Part shown: in pieces, positions 1 through 7,639 of the stretch
How the letters are laid out: every line of letters starts with the position of its first letter
Position numbering within the stretch: position 1 is the first letter of the stretch
Source of the DNA: Acidobacteriota bacterium
GTDB taxonomy: Bacteria > Acidobacteriota > Terriglobia > Terriglobales > Acidobacteriaceae
NCBI GenBank assembly: GCA_021782675.1
Contig: JAJXUS010000087.1
Coordinates: 1-7,639 of the forward strand
DNA: 7,639 nt
Direction of reading: 5' to 3'
Position numbers and translations under genes: made by a program
Notes under the pieces: generated by a model
Databases searched by the model: none
What the model saw: only the letters and a program-made list of their open reading frames with translations
Told to the model about the DNA's origin: nothing

Positions 1-1162
1 TGGGCGCGGCGTAATCCGCTACGATCACGTCGGCCAGAGCGCCGGGAGCGAGCTTGCCCATGGGGAGCCCGAAGCAATCGCTGGCGAGGCCGGCATTGGT
101 TTGGAACAGCATGTGCGGCGGCTCGCCACAGGCCCCGCTGGGATCCGCACTTGCGTATCGCGCCAGCAGATGGGCGGCCTTCATGGATTCGAGCATATCG
201 GCACTGTAGGCATCGGTACCAAGGCCGACGCGCACGCCTCGCCGCATCATCTCCAGCACTGGCGCGGCGCCGACGGCGTTGGTCATATTTGACTGGGGAT
301 TGTGAACAACATGAGTGCGGCTGGCGGCGAGCATGTTCAGCTCATGTTCGTTCACGTGCACGCAGTGGGCGGCGAGGGTCTTTGGCCCAAGAATGCCGAA
401 CTGCTGCCAGCGCTCCACAACGCGTTTGCCGTGGACGTTCAAGGCGCTTTCCTGATCGGAGGCGGCTTCGGCGGTGTGCACATGAAAGCCTGCATCAAAC
501 TCGGCCGCGAGTTCAGCGCACCTTTCGAGCGTGCGGTCGCTCAGGGTGAACGAAGCGTGCATGCCCACCAGGCCGCGATGTAATTGGTTTTCGTTCTTGG
601 CGCAGAACTCCAGGTGGGCGCGATTCTCGGCAATGCCGCGCTCTGCCGCCTCGGCGCCGTCGCGATCGCTCACCTCGTAGCAGAGGCAGGTGCGCACGCC
701 GGTGAGGCAAGCGGCTTCTGTGATCCGGAAAAGGCTTCCCAGGACGGCATGGGGGCTGGAGTGGTGATCGAAGATGGTGGAGACGCCGTTGCGGATGGAA
801 TCGAGCATGCCGGCCATAGCGCTCCAATAGACGGCGTCGAGCATGAGCGCCTGATCGAGCCGCCACCACAGCCGTTCCAGGATCTCAGTGAAGTTGGCGG
901 GAGCGGGAGTCTTGAGCGCGAGGCCACGCGCAAAGGCGCTGTAAAGGTGCGTATGGGCATTGATGAGCCCGGGCAGGATCAGTCCGCCGTGCGCGTCGAC
1001 AAAGCGCGCTCCGCGGTGGGCGTGGCGCAGTTCCGAAGCCAGGCCGACGGCGGAGATGAGGCCGTCGCGAATGGCGACGCAGCCGTTTTCCAAGTAGGGA
1101 AGTTGTTCGTCGTGGGTGATCAGGCGGCCGTTGCCAACCAGCAGTTCCGCGGAGCGTTCCAT
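1..1162 (-). CDS. ssnA: SsnA-type metal-dependent amidohydrolase (aminohydrolase), 3' end beyond the left edge
   Basis: Reading the minus strand from ATG at 1162 gives 387 residues with no stop. The gene runs off the left edge, and about 50 C-terminal residues are missing if it has the usual length near 440. The protein matches the SsnA / chlorohydrolase branch of the amidohydrolase superfamily, cytosolic enzymes that deaminate or hydrolyse N-heterocycles. Visible signatures are NAHTHLYS (metal ligands His70 and His72), the SsnA-like stretches LWWRLD (98-103) and DHHSSP (132-137), HVHTAE (metal His229, catalytic Glu232), His266 in AAHCVH, SNMTN (291-295) and GTDAYS (metal Asp317). All expected metal and catalytic residues are therefore present. 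An in-frame TGA just upstream rules out a longer protein. No Shine-Dalgarno precedes the ATG, which fits the promoter placed directly upstream. In E. coli ssnA sits beside ygfK, ygfM and xdhD, and here it is divergent from an xdhD-like operon. The substrate is not established; a ureide or purine-breakdown intermediate is inferred. Confidence 0.9.
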   Translation of the reverse strand, partial: MERSAELLVGNGRLITHDEQLPYLENGCVAIRDGLISAVGLASELRHAHRGARFVDAHGGLILPGLINAHTHLYSAFARGLALKTPAPANFTEILERLWWRLDQALMLDAVYWSAMAGMLDSIRNGVSTIFDHHSSPHAVLGSLFRITEAACLTGVRTCLCYEVSDRDGAEAAERGIAENRAHLEFCAKNENQLHRGLVGMHASFTLSDRTLERCAELAAEFDAGFHVHTAEAASDQESALNVHGKRVVERWQQFGILGPKTLAAHCVHVNEHELNMLAASRTHVVHNPQSNMTNAVGAAPVLEMMRRGVRVGLGTDAYSADMLESMKAAHLLARYASADPSGACGEPPHMLFQTNAGLASDCFGLPMGKLAPGALADVIVADYAAP

Positions 1163-1170
1163 CGCCGGGA

Positions 1171-1199
1171 ATCATAGGCGGCAGGCGGGCGATTGCCAC
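1171..1199 (-). promoter_or_regulatory. Candidate sigma70-type promoter for the ssnA-like gene, predicting a leaderless mRNA
   Basis: On the minus strand TATGAT (1176-1171) matches the -10 consensus at five of six bases. It is preceded after 17 nt by GTGGCA (1199-1194), a weak -35 with four of six. Transcription would start near 1165-1163, next to the ATG at 1162, leaving essentially no 5' leader. This agrees with the absence of a Shine-Dalgarno. The weak -35 overlaps the CRP/FNR-like palindrome, as expected for an activator-dependent promoter. This was found by eye only, and short motifs of this kind also occur by chance. Confidence 0.4.
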
Positions 1200-1214
1200 G
1201 TGATTGGTGTCACA
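1199..1214. promoter_or_regulatory. CRP/FNR-superfamily-like operator palindrome in the divergent gap
   Basis: CGTGA-TTGGTG-TCACA matches the E. coli CRP core consensus TGTGA-N6-TCACA at nine of ten specified bases. The centre at 1206.5 lies about 41.5 to 43.5 bp upstream of the predicted ssnA start of transcription, the usual class II activator position. It is about 172 bp upstream of the plus-strand operon's first codon, so it could also serve that side. The family of the regulator (CRP, FNR or another member) cannot be told from one site. In a cluster rich in Fe-S and molybdenum proteins, an FNR-type or redox-responsive regulator is plausible but inferred. Confidence 0.45.
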
Positions 1215-1378
1215 TTGCGGGCGGCGCATTCTCGATGACAATTCCTGACGCGGCGGGAAGGCCCTGCATTGATGCCTGCTGCTGGGATACTGCAAAAGCA
1301 GGGTCGGATTCAACTTGGATGGCGGGATGCTGGGAACGATCGACTGGCATTCGGAACCTCGGTTGAACGGATTGTGCG

Positions 1379-2473
1379 GTGGCCAATCTCCGTGTCACAC
1401 TCTGCGGGCTCGAGTTCTCGAACCCGATTCTACCCGCGGCCGGGCCGCCTACCAAGGATGGCGCCATGCTGCAGGCAGCGGCGCGCGGTGGCGCCGCCGG
1501 CCTGGTGAGCAAGACGATCTCAGTGAAACCGGCGGAGGTTCCGCGTCCGTGCATGGCGGAGATTCGCGGCGGCTTCCTCAATACCGAACTGTGGTCGGAG
1601 TTGCCCAAAGAACAGTGGATTGCTGCTGAATATCGGCTGGCCCGGCAAACGGGACTGCCGTTGATTGTAGGGCTGGGCTACACGGCGGAGCAGATTGCGC
1701 AGCTGGCCCCGATGGTACGCCCCTTTGCCGATGCGCTGGAACTGTCGACGCATTACGTAGGCACCAATCTTGTACCGATTCTGGAAACATTGCGGGCGGC
1801 CAAGGAAGCCGTGGACGTTCCCGTGTTCATGAAGTTGAGCCCTCACCCTAACATTCAGGAAATTGCTCTGGCTCTGGAAGGCGCGGGAGCCGATGGATTG
1901 GTGATGATCAACTCTTTCGGGCCATGCCTGGGCATCGATCTTGAGACCGGGCTGCCGCTGATGGGCAGCAAGGATGGGTTCGGCTGGCTCTCGGGCGCGG
2001 CCATCAAGCCGCTGGCGCTGCGATGCGTGTATGACGCGGCGCGGGTGGTGCGGATTCCCATCTTCGGCGTGGGCGGAATCGCCAGCGGACGCGATGCAGC
2101 AGAGATGCTGATGGCGGGAGCTTCGGCGGTGCAGGTATGCACCGAAGCGATCCTGCGCGGGCCCACTGTGTACGGCAAGATCGCGCGCGAACTCAATACA
2201 TTTCTCGACGAGCACGGCTATTCCTCGGTGGACGAGATCAGCGGTCTCACGGTGCGGAAGATGCGGCAACGGGGCGCACCGCGCGCCACTGCCGCGCCGC
2301 GGGCTGAGTTGTCGCGCTGCGTTTTTTGCGGCACTTGCGAGAAGAGCTGCCCTTACGGAGCGATCCGACAGGACAAGGCGGTTAAGACGCTGGAGATCGA
2401 CAAGGAAAAGTGCTTTGCCTGCGGGCTGTGCGTAACGCGGTGCAAGATGCATGCGCTGAGCATGGAAGTTTAG
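1379..2473 (+). CDS. PreA-like dihydroorotate/dihydropyrimidine dehydrogenase-fold flavoprotein with C-terminal 2x[4Fe-4S] ferredoxin domain
   Basis: This 364-residue protein starts at GTG 1379. A TGA codon at 1364-1366 blocks any longer frame, and the N-terminus (ANLRVTLCGLEFSNP) begins where PreA and DPYD-type FMN domains begin. No clear Shine-Dalgarno is seen. Residues 1 to about 290 form the FMN-binding barrel: SKTIS with Lys45, MKLSP with Lys152, INSF around Asn178, and a phosphate loop GVGGIASG (230-237) followed by VQVCTEAI. Residues 310-364 carry two CxxCxxCxxxC motifs (Cys314/317/320/324 and Cys345/348/351/355) for two [4Fe-4S] clusters. Relatives such as PreA and the C-terminal half of DPYD reduce pyrimidines and take electrons from PreT-like flavin/Fe-S subunits, and no such partner lies in the window. 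The loop that holds the catalytic Cys in those enzymes (NLSCPHG) reads ELSTHYVG here (121-128), without Cys, so pyrimidine reduction should not be assumed. It heads the operon, and a redox or ring-reduction role in purine catabolism is inferred. Confidence 0.88.
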   Translation: MANLRVTLCGLEFSNPILPAAGPPTKDGAMLQAAARGGAAGLVSKTISVKPAEVPRPCMAEIRGGFLNTELWSELPKEQWIAAEYRLARQTGLPLIVGLGYTAEQIAQLAPMVRPFADALELSTHYVGTNLVPILETLRAAKEAVDVPVFMKLSPHPNIQEIALALEGAGADGLVMINSFGPCLGIDLETGLPLMGSKDGFGWLSGAAIKPLALRCVYDAARVVRIPIFGVGGIASGRDAAEMLMAGASAVQVCTEAILRGPTVYGKIARELNTFLDEHGYSSVDEISGLTVRKMRQRGAPRATAAPRAELSRCVFCGTCEKSCPYGAIRQDKAVKTLEIDKEKCFACGLCVTRCKMHALSMEV

Positions 2474-2486
2474 CAGTGGCAGGGAT

Positions 2487-2491
2487 GAGGA
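2487..2491 (+). promoter_or_regulatory. Shine-Dalgarno that fixes the start of the threonine-synthase-like gene
   Basis: GAGGA ends 5 nt before ATG 2497. Three other in-frame starts exist upstream: GTG 2410 and neighbours inside the previous gene, GTG 2476, and ATG 2485. The 2485 start has only AGGG directly against it, which is too close. Starting at 2497 puts the zinc-ribbon CxxC nine residues from the N-terminus, as usual in zinc-ribbon threonine synthase relatives. Confidence 0.65.
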
Positions 2492-2496
2492 AGACG

Positions 2497-3756
2497 ATGG
2501 CGCGGATCGTGGCTCTTGAATGCGTACATTGCGGGCAGCGCTACGGCGCGGACGAGGTGGACTATTTTTGCCCGGGGTGCGGATATCACGAGGGCATCCT
2601 GGACGTTCTGTACGACTATGACGCCGCGCGCGGCGAACTGAGCCGCTCCGCGCTGGCGGCGAATCCCAACCGCAACATGTGGCGGTATCTGCCGCTGCTG
2701 CCGGTGGCGAACGCGGCGCTGATTCCGCATCTGCAGGTGGGATGGACACCCTTGTACGAGACGCAGCGGCTGGCGCGCGAACTGGGAGTGGCGCGGTGCT
2801 GGATCAAGGATGAGGGACGCAATCCGACCGCCTCGTTCAAGGACCGGGCCAGCGCCGTGGGTGTGGTGAAGGCGGGGGAGAAGCGGGCAGCGCAGGTCAC
2901 GTGTGCGTCGACGGGCAACGCGGCATCGTCGCTGGCGGGGTTTGCTGCCGCAGCTGGCATTCCGGCAACCATCTTTGTGCCGCGGCGCGCGCCGCAGGCA
3001 AAGGTGGCGCAGTTGCTGGTGTACGGGGCGCGGGTGTTTTCCGTGGAGGGAACGTACGACCAGGCATGGGAACTTTGCATGCAGGCGGCGGCGGAGTTTG
3101 GCTGGTACAACCGCAACTGCGCCATCAACCCTTACCTGATTGAAGGCAAGAAGACGGTATCGCTGGAACTGGCGGAGCAGTTTGCGGCGCTGGGGCCGGA
3201 GGTTTTTCCGGACTGGGTGGTGGTCTCGGTGGGCGACGGCTGCACCATCGGTGGCGTGTGGAAGGGGCTGAAGGAGATGCATCTGCTGGGGCTGCTGCCG
3301 CGCCTGCCGCGCTTGCTGGGGGTGCAGGCGGAAGGCTGCGCACCGTACGTGACGGCGTGGCGTGAGAGGGCTGCGCTGCGCCCCTGCGCGGCGGAGACGC
3401 TGGCCGATTCCATTGCAGTGGGGCACCCGCGAAACTTTGCCAAAGGCATGCGCGCGGTGACGGAGTCTGGAGGGGCATTTGTGGAGGTTGCGGATGAAGA
3501 GATTCTGGAAGCAATGACGCTGCTGGCGCGCAAGGCGGCGGTGTTTGGCGAGCCGGCCGGGGTGGCCGGGGCGGCGGGCGTGCGCCGGGCCGTGGCGCAA
3601 GGTATTATCCGCAGGCATGAGTCGGCCGGGTTGATCGTGACCGGCAATGGACTCAAGGATATTGCCAGCGCGATGCAGGCGGCCGGGCAGGCGACGGCGG
3701 TGGGGGCGGGGATTGAAGCGATACGTAACGCGCTTGGCGTAGCAATCGCCAAGTGA
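2497..3756 (+). CDS. Zinc-ribbon threonine-synthase-like PLP enzyme (fold type II)
   Basis: This is a 419-residue protein if started at ATG 2497. Residues 9-28 form a rubredoxin-like zinc ribbon (Cys9/Cys12 and Cys25/Cys28). The fold type II PLP core follows. It has Lys115 in SFKDR as the Schiff-base lysine, STGNAA (138-143) as the asparagine loop, NPYLIEGKKT (211-220), a glycine loop VGDGCTIGG (245-253), EPAG (352-355) and VTGNGLKD (381-388). The overall pattern is that of threonine synthase and its paralogues. The glycine loop differs from the usual VGNxGN of true threonine synthases, and no homoserine-pathway gene is nearby, so a biosynthetic ThrC role is doubtful. Its neighbours (SsnA-like, PreA-like and XdhD-like) suggest beta-elimination or beta-replacement on an amino-acid intermediate of N-heterocycle breakdown, possibly filling the slot of YgeX (2,3-diaminopropionate ammonia-lyase). 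The family call is firm and the substrate is inferred. The gap to the upstream stop is 23 nt, so co-transcription is likely. Confidence 0.85.
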   Translation: MARIVALECVHCGQRYGADEVDYFCPGCGYHEGILDVLYDYDAARGELSRSALAANPNRNMWRYLPLLPVANAALIPHLQVGWTPLYETQRLARELGVARCWIKDEGRNPTASFKDRASAVGVVKAGEKRAAQVTCASTGNAASSLAGFAAAAGIPATIFVPRRAPQAKVAQLLVYGARVFSVEGTYDQAWELCMQAAAEFGWYNRNCAINPYLIEGKKTVSLELAEQFAALGPEVFPDWVVVSVGDGCTIGGVWKGLKEMHLLGLLPRLPRLLGVQAEGCAPYVTAWRERAALRPCAAETLADSIAVGHPRNFAKGMRAVTESGGAFVEVADEEILEAMTLLARKAAVFGEPAGVAGAAGVRRAVAQGIIRRHESAGLIVTGNGLKDIASAMQAAGQATAVGAGIEAIRNALGVAIAK

Positions 3757-3780
3757 GGACCACACAAGGAGAAGGGCACG

Positions 3781-5156
<1,376 letters not shown>

Positions 5157-5175
<19 letters not shown>

Positions 5176-7639
5176 ATGGCCACGAGCAGGCGGCGAGCGA
5201 GGACAAGAGTCTTCTGGAATACCTGCGCGAAGACGCCCGTCTCGTTTCGGTGAAGAGAGGATGTGACGAGGGCGTGTGCGGGGCGTGCACGGTGCTGATT
5301 GACGGCAAAGCTGAGCGTGCCTGCACGCTGACGCTGGCCAAGGCCCAAGGCAAGCGAATCACCACGATGGAAGGGCTGGCGGAGCGGCAGCGAGAAGTCT
5401 TTGCGGAGGCGTTTGCGGCGGCGGGCGCGGTGCAGTGCGGGTACTGCACGCCGGGCATGGTGATGAGCGCCAAGGCGCTGCTGGATGCCGAGGCGCGGCC
5501 GAGCCCGCAACAGATCCGCCACGCGCTGCGCGCCAACCTGTGCCGCTGCACGGGCTATGCCAAGATCGTGCGCGCTGTTCAACTGGCCGCGGAGGCACTG
5601 CAGAAAGACGCGGTTGTGGAGAAGGCGCCATGCGCGGGGCGCGTGGGCGAGCGCCTGGAGCGGCTGGAGGCGCGCGAGAAGGCCTTGGGGCTCGGCCAGT
5701 TTGTTGATGACATGGCGGTACCGGGTATGCTGCACGCGGCGGTGCTGCGGGCGCGTTTTCCTCGCGCCCTGGTGAAGAGCATCGATGTCTCTGCGGCCAG
5801 AGCACTGCGGGGAGTGGCGGCGGTACTCACGGCGAAGGATATTCCCGGCGAGCGGTTGCTGGGCCATGTGGTCTTTGACTGGCCGGTGATGATTGCGGAG
5901 GGCGAGGAGACACGCTATGTGGGCGACGCGCTGGCACTGGTGGCCGCGGAGAGCCTGACCGCAGCGCGCCGTGCGGTGGCGCTGATCCAGGTGGAATACG
6001 AGGAACGGGAGCCGCTGCTCTCGCCACATGCTGCACTGGCAGAGGGCGCCGCGCAACTTCATCCCGATGGCAACCTCCTGGCAACCACGGTGATGAAGCG
6101 CGGGGATGTGGAGGGAGCGCTGCGCAGGGCAAAGCATGTTGTCACGCAGCGCTACACGACGCCGCGGCAGGAGCATGCCTTTCTGGAGCCGGAGAGCGCG
6201 CTGGCGGTTCCGGGCAGCGATCAGAGTCTGATCGTCTACACCGCGGGGCAGAGCGTGTATGACGATCAGCGCGAGATCGTTCGCATGCTGGGCGTTGCCA
6301 GCGAGCAGGTGCGGGTGATCAGCAAGTATGTAGGCGGCGGGTTTGGCGGCAAAGAGGACATGAGCGTGCAGCATCACGCCGCACTCCTGGCGTGGCACTG
6401 CGGACGCGCGGTGAAGCTGACGCTGATGCGCGCCGAGAGCCTGCGTGTGCATCCCAAGCGGCACCCGATGGAGATGGAGTACACCACGGCCTGCGATGAG
6501 CAGGGGAGACTGACGGCGGTGCGGGTGCGGCTGGTGGCCGATACCGGCTCCTATGCCTCGCTGGGCGGCCCGGTGTTGCAGAGGGCCTGCACGCATGCGG
6601 CGGGGCCTTACCAGGTGGAGAACGTGGATGTGGAAGGGCGCGCCGTCTACACGAACAATATTCCCTGCGGCGCCATGCGCGGCTTCGGCGTGACCCAGAC
6701 CTGCTTCGCCATGGAGAGCAATTTGAATCTGCTGGCGCGGCTGGTGGACATTTCGCCGTGGGAGATTCGCTGGCGCAATGCGATTACGCCGGGCGGAATG
6801 CTTTCGAACGGGCAGATTGCCGATGAGGGCACGGGGCTGCGGGAGACGCTGCTGGCAGCAAAAGAGGTCTTTGACGCGCATCCCGGTGCCGGTATTGCCT
6901 GCGCCTTCAAGAACACCGGCAAGGGCGTTGGCGTGACGGACGTTGGGAGGGTGTTGCTGAAGGTGCAGGGCAGAGGCGTGGAGATCCGCACCAGCGCGGC
7001 GTGCATGGGGCAGGGGATTGCGACGGTGCTGCGGCAGATTGTGGCCGAAGCGGCGGGACTCGACGCATCTCTGCTTACGGTTCATGCGCCAGATACGGCT
7101 GTGACGCCCGACAGCGGGACGAGCACAGCATCGCGGCAGACGACGATCACCGGCGAGGCGGCGCGGCGCGCGGCGCTGGAGCTGAGAAAAGAGCTGGCGC
7201 TCTTGTCTGACGGTTTGGCGGTTGGATCGAGTGCGGGTCAGGAGACCCACACGACCGCTGGCTTGGAGACCGGCGGCACATCTGTTGGTGCGTTGCTGCA
7301 GCAGCTCGAGGGGCGGGAGTTTTACGGCGAGTTCGACTGCGTGACCGATTCCATGAGCAGCGGCAAGCAGCATCGCGTGAGCCATATTGCCTACGGCTAT
7401 GCCACGCAGGTGGTGATTCTGGGTGAAGACGGCAAGGTGGAGCGCGTGGTCGCCGCGCACGACGTGGGCAGGGCCGTGAATGCCGATGGCGTGGAGGGCC
7501 AGATTGAAGGCGGCGTGCTGATGGGGATGGGGTACGCGCTGACCGAGAACTTTGTGGTGCGCGACGGAGCGCCGGCGGTCACCTTCGGCACGTTGGGCCT
7601 CCTGCGCGCCACCCAGGCGCCGCAGATCGAATGCCACCT
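5157..7639 (+). CDS. xdhD: XdhD-type molybdenum hydroxylase (purine hydroxylase; 2x[2Fe-2S] fused to the Mo domain), 3' end beyond the right edge
   Basis: The plus frame from ATG 5157 is open for 827 codons to the window end, with no in-frame stop. Domains in order: a plant-type [2Fe-2S] domain (Cys36, Cys41, Cys44, Cys56); a helical [2Fe-2S] domain (Cys94, Cys97, Cys129, Cys131 in QCGYCTPG and LCRCTGY); the hammerhead domain from about residue 177 (GLGQFVDD, YVGDALALV); then the molybdopterin-binding domains, with QSVYDDQREI (365-374), GGGFGGKE (393-400), GAMRGFGVTQ (505-514) and MGQG (617-620). There is no FAD domain between the Fe-S and Mo parts, as in E. coli XdhD and the enzymes called selenium-dependent xanthine dehydrogenases. 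Glu400 and Arg476 align with Glu802 and Arg880 of bovine xanthine oxidase, which contact the purine, and Phe510 aligns with Phe914. This supports a xanthine-, hypoxanthine- or urate-type substrate. The catalytic Glu (bovine Glu1261, GxGE motif) would lie beyond the edge. A labile selenium ligand is possible but cannot be read from sequence. E. coli places FAD protein YgfM beside XdhD; none is seen here. Confidence 0.9.

Noticed and set aside
101..1177. Plus-strand open frames of up to 197 residues in the left part of the window
   Set aside because: The minus strand here encodes the amidohydrolase with all metal ligands, and the plus frames show no family resemblance.
1286..1291. GATACT as a -10 box for the plus-strand operon
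   Set aside because: Only four of six bases match and there is no acceptable -35 at 16-18 nt upstream.
2410..2496. Upstream starts (GTG 2410, GTG 2476, ATG 2485) for the threonine-synthase-like gene
   Set aside because: The 2410 start would overlap the ferredoxin motifs of the previous gene and add residues out of line with the family; 2476 and 2485 lack a properly spaced Shine-Dalgarno, while 2497 has one.
2474..3780. Terminators or internal promoters in the 23-nt and 24-nt gaps of the operon
   Set aside because: The gaps hold only ribosome binding sites; there is no stem followed by a T run and no room for a promoter.

Overview
The window is GC-rich bacterial DNA with G or C in most third codon positions. 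It is densely coding, with short gaps or overlaps between genes. It looks like a fragment of a catabolic cluster for purines or related N-heterocycles, of the kind that holds SsnA, XdhD, YgfK and YgeX in Escherichia coli and in anaerobic gut bacteria that break down uric acid. The protein sequences suggest an environmental bacterium, possibly Acidobacteriota, but this is a weak impression and no marker gene is present.

Layout: positions 1-1162 (minus strand) carry the N-terminal 387 residues of an SsnA-type amidohydrolase that runs off the left edge. A 216-bp divergent gap (1163-1378) follows, with a CRP/FNR-like palindrome and a promoter candidate facing the amidohydrolase gene. Four plus-strand genes then lie head to tail. 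They are a PreA-like dihydroorotate/dihydropyrimidine dehydrogenase-fold flavoprotein with two [4Fe-4S] clusters (1379-2473), a zinc-ribbon threonine-synthase-like PLP enzyme (2497-3756), a cysteine-synthase-like PLP enzyme (3781-5175), and an XdhD-type molybdenum hydroxylase with two [2Fe-2S] clusters fused to the Mo domain (from 5157 and off the right edge). Spacings of 23 nt, 24 nt and a 19-bp overlap argue for one operon.

How they may work together (inference): the molybdenum hydroxylase acts on a purine, and its residues equivalent to the purine-contacting Glu802 and Arg880 of bovine xanthine oxidase are present. Electrons leave through its [2Fe-2S] clusters, since it has no FAD domain. 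The PreA-like flavoprotein could act as a redox partner or reduce or oxidise a ring intermediate. The amidohydrolase would deaminate or open a ring. The two PLP enzymes would process the amino-acid-like product, perhaps by ammonia elimination as YgeX does with 2,3-diaminopropionate. The least described parts are the adjacent pair of different fold-type II PLP enzymes and the PreA-like protein, whose active-site loop lacks the expected cysteine.

No tRNA, rRNA, CRISPR array, insertion sequence or convincing terminator was seen.
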